A stretch of 64,000 nt of DNA from Cymodocea nodosa (taxonomy: Eukaryota > Streptophyta > Magnoliopsida > Alismatales > Cymodoceaceae), in assembly GCA_036874045.1 (NCBI GenBank), contig CM072335.1, positions 7,336,001-7,400,000 of the forward strand, given 5' to 3'. The notes below the pieces were generated by a model. It saw only the letters and a list, made by a program, of their open reading frames with translations. It searched no databases and was not told where the DNA came from. How positions within the stretch are numbered: the stretch's first letter is position 1; each line of letters starts with the position of its first letter. The position numbers and the translations under genes are program-made. Positions 23,217 through 33,902 of the stretch are shown piece after piece.

Positions 23217-24057
23217 ATGACAGACGATAGAAAGCTCAGGATCGAGAAGTTTGATGGAAAAGATTTCGGATACTAGAGGTCTTAGATCGAAGACTATTTG
23301 TATCAGAAGAATCTTCATCAACCGTTGTTCGGAAGAAAACCAAAGAAGATGGATCAGGAAGAGTGGGAGTTATTGGACAAAAAAGCTTTAGGTCTCGTCA
23401 GGTTGTCACTGGCAAGAAACGTTCATTCAAACATCGCCAAGGAGAAAACAATAGCTGACTTGATGAAAGCTTTGTCTAATATGTATGAGAAGCCTTCAGT
23501 TGCCAACAAGGCATTTCTCATGCGTAGATTATTTAATCTGAAAATGCATGAATGTGGAAATGTAACTGACCACGTTAATGAGCTAAATACTATTCTAAAT
23601 CAACTGCACTCAGTAGATATAGTATTTGATGATGAAGTCAGGGTCTTGATTTTATTATCCTCATTACCAAAAAGTTGGTCTCCTATCGTCACTAGTGTAA
23701 GTAGTTCACTAGTTCATGAGAAGCTCAAGATGAGTGACATCCAGGATTTAATTTTGAGTGAGGACATTCGTAGGAAAAGTGAATTGTCAGCTTCAACTTC
23801 TACCCTTAGTGTTGAAACTAGAGGGAGAAGTAAATCAAAACAATTTAAATCTAAAGGAAGGTTAAAGTCCAAAGGTACCAGTAAAATGAGAGTAGATATC
23901 AAATGCTAGAACTACAATCAATGGGGGCACTTCAAGTCATAGTGTAAGGCTCCCAAGAAAGACAGTAGAGGGAAGGAATCAGAAGGAGCAATTGCAAATA
24001 TTATCTCCTACGATTCAAATGGTGCCCTAGTATGCTGTGTTAATAGTTCAATTAACT
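23217..24057 (+). pseudogene. gag, TORK-1
   Basis: Tork/Tnt1-type capsid gene starting with ATG at 23217. It has KFDGKDF, IEDYLYQKNLHQPL, then the retrotransposon gag domain with LARNVHSNIAKEKT, LMRRLFNLKM and LHSVDIVFDDEV, and a basic Ser/Lys tail. The zinc knuckle near 23905-23945 is damaged (KCxNYNxWGHFKSxC: second Cys is Tyr, and TAG stops stand for Trp and Gln). Early TAG stops at about 23273 and 23283 also replace Trp. Confidence 0.88.
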
Positions 24058-27000
24058 CATAGGTACTAGACTTAGGAGCTTCTTTTCACACTACCTACAG
24101 GAAGGATTTGTTGCATAGTTATCATGCAACTCCTGTGAAAAAGGTGTACCTAGCTAACAACACAAGTCTAATGTGTTGGAAATTGGAGAGGTACACATTA
24201 AAACAAAGCAAGGGATATGGAAATTACAAGAAGTCAGATATGTTCCAGATCTTGCAAAGCAATTAATTTCCATAAGTTCCCTAGACAATGATGGTTATCA
24301 GATTGCCTTTGGTGTAGGCAAATGGAAGGTAACCAAAGGTGCAAGAATTATTGCCTCAGGATAGAGGACTGACACCTTATATTTAACATCGGATCAAGAT
24401 GACTCCATTGCAGCAGTTAGTGATACTGAAGACATTGACTTATGGCATAAAAGATTGGGACACCTCAGTGAGAATGGATTGAAAGTTTTAGTGGCAGAAG
24501 GGAAAATCACTAAGCTGAAGAATGTCAATTTAGGGATATGTGAGGACTGCATTGAGGGAAAGTAGAAGAAAGTCAGCTTTACCAGGAATCCTCATGATCC
24601 TAAGTCACAGAAATTGGAGCTAGTTCACACGGATGTGTGGGGGCCTGCTCCTATTAGTTCTTTAGGAGGTGCTCTCTATTATGTCACCTTCATTGATGAC
24701 AATACAATGAAGGTATGGGTTTATTTTCTGAAATAGAAGTCTGAAGTTTTCCAAGTCTTCAAGAAATAGAAGGCAGAAGTGGAAAATCAGAGTGGAAGAA
24801 AAATCAAATCCATCAGGTCAGATAATGGAGGAGAATATGATGGCCATGAATTTAAAGTTTACTGTGAGGAGCAAGGAATTAGAACGCAGAGGACTGTGGC
24901 TGGAACTCCACAACAAAATGGAGTTGCTGAAAGGATGAATAGGACCTTGAATGAACGGGCAAGATGCATGAGACTACATGTAGTTTTTCCCAAAACATTC
25001 TAGGCAGAAGTTGTTAATACAGCTGCCTATCTAATAAATAGAGGACCATCCATCCTAATGGGGCTCAAAAACCCTAAAGAGTTGTGGATAGGGAAAGAGG
25101 TCAACTATGCTCACTTCAAAGTCTTTGGATCCAAGTCATTTGTCCACTTGAATAGTGACAAAAGAGACAAGTTGGATTCAAAATCACAGATATGTTATTT
25201 CATTGGCTATGGTAATGATTATTTTGGTTACAGATTCTAGGTAGAAGAAACCAAGAAAATAATCCGTGCAAAAGATGTCATATTTATTGAATCCAAGATG
25301 TTTAAGCACAGAGAAAGTGTAGAAGAACGGCAGTCAGAGCTTTAGTCTAGAAGTACTACTGAGATCAGTCTAGATAATGATGTTGAACAACCTCAGAAGG
25401 AACCTGTAGAAGAAATTCAGCTTCTAGAGGCTGAACATCAAGAACAACTAGATGATCAAAAAGATGAAGTTGTCACTAGACAACTTAGAAGGTCTGGAAG
25501 GGTCTCCAAACAACCTGAAAGTTATGTACCATCATTCAATTATCTATTATTGATGGATGATGGTGAACTTGAAACATATCAGGAAGCAATCTGTGCAAGT
25601 AATGCACACAAATGGGAGTTAGCAATGAAAGAAGAAATGAGATCCCTAGAGAAGAATAATACTTGGGAGCTAACTTCCTTGCTAGAAGGAAAGAAAATCC
25701 TAGGAAACAAGTGGGTGTTCAGGATAAAAGAACAACTAGATGGCAGCAAGAAATATAAAGCTAGACTTGTCGTCAAGGGTTTTTAGCAAATTCAAGATAT
25801 AGACTATACAAAAGTATTCTCTCTTGTTGTGAAGATGAATACTATTAGAATAGTCTTAAGCATTGTTGCTGCAAGAAATTTACTCTTGGAGCAAATGGAT
25901 GTAAAGACAGCATTCCTACATGGTGACTTGCAGGAAGAACTTTACATGATGCAGCCAGAAGGATTTGCAGTTACTGGCAAGAAAAGAAAGACAGTTTATA
26001 GATTGCTAAAAAGTCTGTATGGTTTGAAGCAAGCACCACGACAATGGTACAAGAGATTTGATACCTTTATCTGTACCCTAGGCTTCAAAAGATGTGATAC
26101 AGACTATTGCTGCTACATAAAACTGCTAGATGATTGCTTCATTATTCTACTGATTTATGTAGATGATATGTTAATTGCTTGTTCCAGTATGGAACAGATT
26201 AAGCAATTGAAGAGACAATTGTCAAAAGAATTTGACATGAAGGATATAGGAGAAGCCAAGCAAATCTTGGGTATGAGAATTATCCGAGATAGAGTGGCAG
26301 ACACTTTGAGATTAAATCAGAAGAAGTATCGAGAAAAGGTACTAAGGAGATTTAATGTCTCAAATGAGAGGAAGACTGAACTACCTCTCGGACCCCACTT
26401 CAAGTTGTCTAACTAAAGATCAGTCAGCTAAGACTGAAGAAGAAAGGACAAGAATGTCTAGAATACCATATGCTTCAATAGTGGGAAGTTTAATGTATGC
26501 CATGATATGCACAAGACCTGATATATCTCATGTAGTGGGAGTGGTCAGTAGATATATGGTAGAACTAGGAGCTGAGCATTAGTCTGCAGTACTGTGGATA
26601 CTCAGATATTCCCTAGATGTAGATCTGAATTTCAAGAAAAGACCAATTGAATTAATTGGCTACTATGATGCTGATTTAGGAAGAGAGTTGGATAGAAGCA
26701 GAAGTACTTTAGGTTATGTTTTCTGCATAGGAAGTACTGCTATTAGCTGGAGATCCAAGTTGCAAAGTATTGTTGCACTCTCGACCATAGAAGCTGAATA
26801 TGTTGTAGTAGTAGAGGCAGCTAAAGAAAGAATCTAGCTAGAGAATGTACTAGCCGAATTAGAGTACAAACAGAATAGAAGCATTTTATTCTGTGACAAT
26901 CAAAGTGCAATTTATTTAGCTGAGAATCTGAAGTTCCATTCAAGGTCCAAGCATATGAGAATGAGATTTCATTTCATAAGGGAAGAGATAGAGTAGAACA

Positions 27001-27116
27001 GGTTAGATCTTCAGAAGATTGTTGGATCTGAAAATGTAGTAGATATGCTAACTAAAGTTCTGAATCTGCAGAAATTAAGGCTCTGTATGGCCTTAATTAG
27101 TCTCCTGAAAAATTGA
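24058..27116 (+). pseudogene. pol, TORK-1
   Basis: Protease (VLDLGASFHTTY near 24066; DLGA in place of DSGA/DTGA), integrase (WHKRLGHLSENG, then [18 protein letters not shown] and GTPQQNGVAERMNRTLNE at 24620-24950), reverse transcriptase (from about 25580; [37 protein letters not shown] at about 26150) and RNase H (ending with TGA at 27114-27116). The RT catalytic YVDD is intact. Stops at about 24362, 24734, 24767, 25001, 25237, 25784, 26580, 26836 and 26994 are TAG in places where the family has Gln or Trp. A frameshift lies near 26400. Confidence 0.92.
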
Positions 27117-27221
27117 AAAGTAGAAGGAGATAAAGAATTGATGATTATTTGAGTAGCAATTGCAATAATTTGTAAGCCGAGTGTAGAGATTGATTTTTTC
27201 TTTCGATCATTGTGACAAACT

Positions 27222-27233
27222 CCAAGTGGGAGA
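27222..27233 (+). promoter_or_regulatory. Polypurine tract of TORK-1
   Basis: CAAGTGGGAGA directly before the 3' LTR start TGTTAGGGC. Confidence 0.8.
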
Positions 27234-27234
27234 T

Positions 27235-28192
27235 TGTTAGGGCAAGTATTACAGGTGTGGAGTATGCCACAAGTAGTCCAAGTTCAATCGGAAGCTTGTT
27301 AACAATAAGTATCCGGTAGTTATACATTTTCGGTAGGTTACTGACTTAAGTATCCGGAAATAAAAGTTCAGTCGAAGGCTTTGAGTTAACTATCTAAAAG
27401 TCAGAAGATTTCGGAGAGTTACTAGTTGTAACTATCCGAAATGACTTAAATGACACTTAAGTGGATCTTCGGATAGTTAAGAAGCCAAGTATTTAGAAAG
27501 CAGTGACTTAAGTGGATCTTTAGATAGTTAGGCAATAATTATCTAAAGTTCATAAGTTTTTCAGAGGGTTATCGGCAGAACCTTTCAAAATGCCTAAACG
27601 GACACTTAAGTGAGTTTTCAGATAGTTAAGATATAACTATCTGAAATACATGCAGCTTTCAGAGAGTTATCAACATAACCTTTCGAAAGGACAGAGAGAG
27701 AGAAGTAAGTGACTTTTCGGACAATTAAGTTAGTAACTGTTCGAAATACCAAATCTCTTCGGACAGTTAACTTGGTACAATACCGCCCATTCAGAAAAAA
27801 TATTCTTTTCAGATAGTTAAGTTTGTAACTATCCAAAATGTTGTAGATTTTGGAAAGTTAAGAAGATAAGGCTCTGAAATTAAGAGTCACTTCTCCGAAG
27901 CATTGTTTCTCTACTGTAATGGCTTATATGTAATTAAAGGTTTATAAACCCTAAGTTGGGTAGTATATAAACCTTTATAATGTTGTAAAACATTGCAGTT
28001 GATTGTGTCGAAGCTTATAAGGAACCTTCAACTCTCTGTGGACGTAGGCTGTTACTGAACCATGTAAATCCTATTTCTTCTCTGTATTATTTCTTCTCTT
28101 ACTCTTCACTCCTAGCATCGGTGAGTTTAGAGCTAAGTGTTTCAGTATCGTGTCATAGAAGGTTAACTAAACGATCCATTGAGAAAACAACA
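27235..28192 (+). mobile_element. 3' LTR of TORK-1
   Basis: 958 bp, the same length as the 5' copy, with many scattered transitions between the two (for example GCCAAGTATCCG against GCCAAGTATTTA). That amount of difference points to an old insertion. It ends ACAACA before the target duplication AGAAC. Confidence 0.9.
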
Positions 28193-29217
28193 AGAACAAC
28201 ATAACATTCATTTTGACGAAGAAGTTCTTGAAGATGAATTAAACTCTAAATCATGGCTTTAGGTATCACCTTTTTTGTGTACAGTATTACAAATTCAAGG
28301 TAATTTAATTCATTTTAGATCTGAGGAAGCAGTGTAGAAATACAATAATCTAATTACATGTCAGATTCTGCATGCTTGTCCAATAAAATTCAAAAATTTG
28401 ATGGAAATAGAAGATCTATTTGAGTATCAATGCCTCATTCAATTCCTGCCAGTTGGAATGAAATGGAAGCAATACATAAAGCTTATTGCAGCTTTTTATA
28501 GCAATTTGGTCAAAAATGAAAATATACTAAAAACTCAAATAAATAAATAGGAGTTAATATTGTCTCCTGAATTAATTTTTGAAGTTTTGGGATTAAAGAA
28601 TGAAGGTATTGTTGTTACAAACAGATTTGACATAATTAGACAATTGGAATGGAACATTCAGTCTTTATCAAAAATTCCAGATGTATATACTGAAATGAGA
28701 TTAATGGAAAATCTGAATGTAGAGGCAAGGTTTATTGTAAATATATTGCATGCCAATTTATTTTAAAGAGTTTGACACAATATGGAAGTCAATAGAAGTT
28801 GTTTATATGCAACTTATGGTCTGCTGAATAGAATTTAAATCAATTGGTTTGATGTTTTTACTTCTCAACTACAGCATATGAGTTCAAAGTTATTTTATGG
28901 TGATGCCGTATGTAGACTCCTTGCAAGCTAATTGAATTTATCCGACTGGCCCTCTGAAACTAAAGGCATGAGAGCTTTTAATGTAAACGATTTGCAAAAA
29001 TTTCAGGCCATGCATCAACCTCAACGACAACAACAACAACCTGATTGTATAGACCATATACAACAACAACAACCAAATTATTCAATTCAAGCAGAATAGC
29101 AACCCTAGCTACCTCCTGACCTAAATGATGTGCTTAATGAAATCAGAAATGATATTAGGCATCTAGGAGATAAAATATGTAATGCTATAAGTGATATACT
29201 TAGGAGGAATAGATAAC
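28193..29217 (+). pseudogene. ORF3, C-terminal part, Sirevirus SIR-3
   Basis: Resumes SIR-3 ORF3 to the right of TORK-1. It has the acidic stretch HFDEEVLEDELN, the conserved domain (LFEYQCLIQFLPVGMKWKQY with two changes in the otherwise fixed LFEFQGL; ILHANLF; SKLFYGD), Gln tracts, and ends DILRRNR with TAA at 29215-29217. The site that is a stop in SIR-1 and SIR-2 is CAA here (DLQKFQ near 28990). Its own stops lie near 28260, 28335, 28548, 28764 and 29097. Confidence 0.8.
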
Positions 29218-29375
29218 TGTCTGTTTGCTTGAATCTGAATACAAAATGTAATGTTTGTATTCCTTGTTTGATTCACTGAATAATATATTTTTCTGTAAAT
29301 GTTTACAATTCTTATTATTGTTTACAAAAAGTGTTGTTGTAAATATATCTCTTACTATATATTCTGTGTATTTCT
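29218..29375 (+). other. 3' UTR of SIR-3, truncated
   Basis: Aligns with the ORF3-to-LTR segment of SIR-1 and SIR-2 (ATACAAAATGTAATGTTTGTATT...) up to about 29375, then similarity stops before either polypurine tract. SIR-3 therefore has no 3' LTR in this window. Confidence 0.7.
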
Positions 29376-30030
29376 ATAAATTTTCAATTATCAGATAGTT
29401 ACAGGAAATTTCGATTAGTTACAATAAATTCATAAATGAATAAAAATTTCAATTTCTACAAAACTTTGAAGCACTATTCTAGTTCCTTTAATTAACAAAA
29501 TTACTTGGCTTTTAATTTAATTACCTCTCCCTAATACCTACATTTTGCATTGTCCTCAATGTAAAAGATTTTACAGTAAATACAGTAATTGTTAGCAAGC
29601 ATGAATATTATTTCATTGGCTTAGCACCTAACTCAACGAACTTAATTCGTTGAGTTAATGAATAACTCCATGAACTAAGTTTAAATGTAAATTCAGTATA
29701 AGTAATCAATTACATACCTTGTTCTTTTGTATCTCCTTCAACATCTTCTAACTTTTGATTCTAAAAAACTTTTCATTCACAAATAAAAGCAGAATAAATA
29801 ATAAAATAACAAAACATAAATTGTTAAATCAGTGTCTTGTGTGGAACCCAAACTCCTATGCCTTTGGTGGCTCACAAGCAAGCCAATTGGTTTCCCAGAA
29901 TAGATACCAACAAACTGGGTTGATATTTTGTTTTTCTTTTCTTTTCTTTCTTTTTATAAAATAAAAATTTTCTTTCTTTTCTAAAAATAAATGCAGATTA
30001 CAAACAATATCAAAAGAACAAAATTACAGT
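29376..30030 (-). other. Non-coding segment beyond the F-box pseudogene
   Basis: On the minus strand this follows the F-box stop at 30031. It has a GTATGTAATT donor-like site at about 29720, a perfect inverted repeat at 29629-29657, and ACATTGAGGACAATGC near 29555-29570 followed by a purine-rich GGGAGAGG. A GAGGACAATG purine-rich context is, from memory, common just after pol in Athila/Tat elements, which would tie this segment to the Athila-like genes further right. Confidence 0.45.
29629..29657. repeat. Perfect 12-bp inverted repeat
   Basis: TAACTCAACGAA, 5-nt spacer CTTAA, TTCGTTGAGTTA. It joins the two orientations of the motif that is repeated in LTRs and spacers elsewhere in the window. 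Confidence 0.9.
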
Positions 30031-30537
30031 TTAAGAACATGATTGAAAAGTAGTAACAAATGGAATAAACGTGTTAGTCCAAGCAAACTTTTTAGGCATA
30101 ATTCTTCTTGCTATTAATTTTGTTTTAATGCAATCTACTTTCCTTTTTAACTTGTAAACTTGCAGTATGTTATCAATACTAAATATAAGTGTATTACCAT
30201 TAATGAATTGAAATGTAGAAAGGGATCCTTTTCTATTCCAAGATAATGTAGCTGTTTCTATTTCTACATATATTTCAATATATTCCTCTTCCCACTTTCA
30301 TTCATTTAGGTCTTTCATAATCCATATTTGAAATTTCATCTTTCCATCCCACCATCTTATCAGACATAAAGTAGGATCATCATATTCATTATACCACATT
30401 CCTAATTGAATTTTATCATATTTTGCAAACGGTGGTTTAGCTATATCACTCGGTATAGCAATATTTCTATAAATTCACCATCATAACTATCTGTGCTTAC
30501 TATGTATAAATCAGATCTAAATGCAATTGATATATCT
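30031..30537 (-). pseudogene. F-box gene fragment, C-terminal part
   Basis: Minus-strand continuation of the F-box gene that starts at 45171, to the left of SIR-4. Frames read FRSDLYIVSTDSYDGEFIEI and, after a frameshift near 30445, IQLGMWYNEYDDPTLCLIRW, KMKFQIWIMKDLNE (TGA for Trp follows) and LSWNRKGSLSTFQFINGN, and end SFQS-like with TAA at 30033-30031. This resembles the C-terminal F-box-associated domain of plant F-box proteins, which binds the substrate for SCF ubiquitin ligase. Removal of SIR-4 and one AACAC copy makes the frame continue directly from 43180. Confidence 0.65.
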
Positions 30538-30542
30538 AACAC
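30538..30542. repeat. Target-site duplication of SIR-4, left copy
   Basis: AACAC, identical to 43175-43179 on the other side of the element. Confidence 0.9.
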
Positions 30543-31778
30543 TGTTAGGTATTTAATTTTGATGATATATGCTTTATTATCGTATTTAAATAAGTCTACA
30601 TAATATTCTCTAAGTATATTTCTCTAAGTATAATAGTTAACAGATTATCAAAAAGTTTTATTTTTATGTCGGATAAATTAAAGATTTCCGAAGAGTTAGA
30701 TTTGAAATAGTTAAACTTTTGGATAGTTAACGTTTCATTTTTGTCGAATACTTTAAGTTAAAAACTCGTATAGTTAAGGTTATCTTCACGTGTGTTTTTA
30801 ATGTTTTAAGTTGTCACATATTTTCCATATGCGTTCGGTAATGAAAAATCAAATAGTTAGATAACTGTTCGAGTTTTTATACGCATAGATAGATAACTGT
30901 TCAAGTTTTATAAAAGGACTAACGAACAGATAAGTTTCTTTATTTAGTCACGTGTTTTGCCGATGCAAAAAAAAAACTCAAAGAGTTAAAGGATAAATGT
31001 TCGAGTTTTTACAAGACTTAAAGGATAAACGTTCGACTAAATCGAAGACTTAGAAGATATTCTACAAGACTCCAGGAAGATAAAATTTTGGTGAATCTAC
31101 GAAGTGGAGATCGTGGAAATTCAAAATGTTAGTGGAGAAAGTGGAAATTAAAATAGAAAGTAATTTGAATTAAAGAGAAAATTAGTACATGGATTATGGA
31201 TTATGGATTATGGATTGTGGATCAAGTATATGAACATGTTGAAGGTGAAAGACAACAGAGTTCAACTACTAATAGAGAGTACGAGCTACATTACAATAGA
31301 GGATCCCAATCTCAAAAACCAAGTCTGAATATTCAATCCGGATCCCTAATTGAAAAGTTAGGTTTGAATATTCATATTCTAAAAAATTCTCCAACATCAG
31401 AAGAAGTTCGAAATTCCAAGCAATTTCAGAAAAGGAGTTGCAAACGTAAGAAGTCTGGAAATTCGACAACTAGAGAAGAAGATATATAGAAGCTGAGCAA
31501 AGAGAAAGAAAGAAGCTGTGTGCATAAAGATCAGGTTATATATAATTCAAAATTAGTTTTGAATAAGAGCTTTGTTTTCCTATTTGAATTGTATATCGAA
31601 AATTACTGTATCAAAACCATCAAGAAGGGAATTGAGTTGAAAAGATATTGTAAATTCTGTCTTGAAATAAAAGAATAGAATTTCATTTACGAGTGTTTTG
31701 TGCTCTTGTTTTATCCGCTAGTATTTAATTACTAAAGACACAATTCACCCCCCCTCTTGTGATACAAACGATCCTACA
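30543..31778 (+). mobile_element. 5' LTR of SIR-4
   Basis: 1236 bp, TGTTAGGTATTTAATTTTG to CGATCCTACA. A promoter-like region near 30660-30930 has AGTTA motifs (CCGAAGAGTTAG, GGATAGTTAACG, CTCGTATAGTTAAGG) and CACGTG sites near 30789 and 30949. A short direct repeat TAAGTATATTTCTC near 30610-30630 is absent from the 3' LTR. Confidence 0.93.
30909..30916 (+). promoter_or_regulatory. TATA box in the SIR-4 5' LTR
   Basis: TATAAAAG about 370 bp into the LTR; the same site is at 42313-42320 in the 3' LTR. Confidence 0.6.
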
Positions 31779-31779
31779 A

Positions 31780-31792
31780 TTGGTATTAGAGC
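31780..31792 (+). promoter_or_regulatory. Primer-binding site of SIR-4
   Basis: TTGGTATTAGAGC right after the LTR end CCTACA matches the initiator tRNA-Met complement TGGTATCAGAGC apart from one C-to-T change. Confidence 0.9.
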
Positions 31793-31878
31793 TTTCATTA
31801 TTATCGTAATTAAAAGTCTTCATTTCTCTATTTAGGAATCGATTTTTCCTGTTATTTACTTCGAATCATCTGTTTAAA

Positions 31879-33864
31879 ATGGATAATTCTGAAATCTTAG
31901 TTATGATTGAAGGACAGACCACTAATCGTCCTCCTATGTTCGAATGTAGCAATTATGGCTACTGGAAATATAGGATGAAAGTATTCTTTCAGTTAATTGA
32001 TTTCAAATTATGGCATATAATTAGCAACCTTATAGTGTTAGTTACAACTCCCTATGATACTTGGACTTTTGATGAAAAGGAGCGAATGACACTAAATGAT
32101 AAAGGTTTAAACATCTTGTTTTGTGCTTTATCTCATGATCAATTTAATAAAGTTTCTGCATATCAAACTACATATGAGATATGACATGCTTTAGAAGTTG
32201 CCAACGAAGGTACTAATCAGGTCAAGGAATCTAAGATCAATATGTTAGTACATAAATATGAGTTTTTTAAAATGCACGAAAATGAATGTATCTCTGACAT
32301 GTTTTCCCGTTTTCTTGAGATTGTAAATTTATTAAAATATTTAGGCAAGAAATTCGAGGAAAAAGACTTGGTAAGAAAGATCCTTAGATATTTAACTAAA
32401 ATTTGGGCTCAAAAGACAACATCTATTGAAGAGTCCAAAGACTTAAATACATATACTCTTGATGATCTCATAGGAAATCTGACAGCCTATGAAGTACAAC
32501 ATTTAGATCCAAAAGGGAAAAATCCTAGAAGAGATCTGGCTTTTGAGGTTGATAAAGTCTCAGAAGTCACTAGTGATTCTAATGATGATTTACTATTGTT
32601 GATTAGAAAATTTAGAAATCTGTTGAAGAAACGTAGGAACTTCAGGTCAGCAAAGACATCTGGAGATAAGGAGAAGAAGTCATTCACGAAAGACAAAAGT
32701 ATATTCTACAAGTACAACAGGCCGGGTCACTTTCAAACTAATTGTCCTCTCAACAAAGATAAGAAGAATTCAAGGAGGAATTTCAGGAATAAGAAATTCA
32801 AAAAGAGAAGGGCACTTAAAGTGACATGGGATGACTCTTTAGCTTCACAAAGTGAAGAAACAAAGGATTCAACATCAGACAATGAATCCTCATCAACATC
32901 AGATTCAGAAGAAAATCTAACAAATGTATGCTTTATGGCAAAATCTAGTGAGGTATCCTCTAATCAAAATGCAAATTTTGATAGTTTTGATGGATTACTT
33001 GCTGAATACAATAGGCTGGCCAGAAAATATAAGAAAGTCAAAAGAGAAAGAAAGGACACTAGGGAAATGCAAAAGGAATCTGAAAATAAGATTGATTTTC
33101 TGAACTCTACGTTGAATAAATTTAAAGAAGAAAATCAAAGGCATGCTCAGGAAATTTTAAAGTTCACTACTATAGAAAGAAAATTGCATGCTGATTGTGA
33201 AAATTTAATTGCTGTTAAGAAGAAAATGATCTATGAAATTGAAAAACAAGAACTGACTATTACTGATTTAAATTCAGAAATTGATGTGTTAAAGATTAAA
33301 GTCTGTGATCAAAAGGCTATATTAAGTAAATGGAATAATAGTCAAACTATAACAAATGAACTTAGTAGTAAAATATCAAATGTAGAAAAACATGGTATTG
33401 GTTTACACGATGCATCTTCTGAAAATTATATATTGCATGATGGTACTACTAAAAATAATGTTTTTATTTCTATTACTAAGAATAGTAAGAGAAAAACTAT
33501 TCTGTGTGTGATTAAAAAGGGAGAAAAATATGCGCAAGTTAATAGAATGTAGCATATAAATGATAGCACATGATGCAATAATTTCAAAAGAAATCTTTAG
33601 AAGAATCAAGCTAAGACATTTGAGAATTTTAATATTCTTGATCAATTTTCTTCATATTTAAAGAATATCGGATATTGGAAATCAAGTAATGTTAGAAATG
33701 AAAATTTCAACTTTGGTTTACATAGAGACAAATGTTCTGATAATTATAACACTAAGAGAAAGGAACGCAAGAATAATTATCAGAAAATAGATAAGTTGAA
33801 GTCTAAAAATATGGATTATTTTGATATGACTCTCTCTAAAATTCTTGGACCCACTCAAGAATGG
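31879..33864 (+). pseudogene. gag, SIR-4
   Basis: Starts MDNSEILVMIEGQ at 31879. Then PPMFECSNYGYWKYRMKVFF (capsid start), a TGA for Trp at 32182, INMLVHKYEFFKMHENECIS, LVRKILRYLTKIW, and the nucleocapsid. The zinc knuckle near 32704-32746 reads FYKYNRPGHFQTNC: both first cysteines are lost (Phe and Tyr), so zinc binding should fail. The conserved ALKVTWDDS acidic region and a long coiled-coil-like part follow (about 33000-33340). A stop at about 33550 and others follow, and the frame ends at Trp-Val-Pro (GPTQEWVP) before the junction segment. Confidence 0.88.
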
Positions 33865-33902
33865 GTTCCAAGAGATAAAATCTCTTTTTGACTGTTTTGT
33901 AG
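33865..33902 (+). other. Intron-like segment at the SIR-4 gag-pol junction
   Basis: 38 nt, GTTCCAAGAG ... CTGTTTTGTAG, with an in-frame TGA. Removal joins TGG of gag to GTACACAAATC of pol in the protease frame. SIR-5 has a 39-nt version and SIR-3 a 36-nt version. Confidence 0.45.

Larger units (their letters stand above)
22222..28192 (+). mobile_element. Complete Ty1/copia element TORK-1
   Basis: 5971 bp, flanked by two 958-bp LTRs that begin TGTTAGGGCAAGTATT. It lies inside ORF3 of SIR-3. The target duplication is GGAAC (22217-22221) and AGAAC (28193-28197), one base different. gag and pol are of the Tork/Tnt1 type and there is no extra ORF. Many in-frame stops, nearly all TAG, show that this copy is dead. 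Confidence 0.93.

Noticed and set aside
31780..31792. tRNA-Met gene fragment
   Set aside because: The match is limited to the primer-binding site after the LTR; no tRNA fold.
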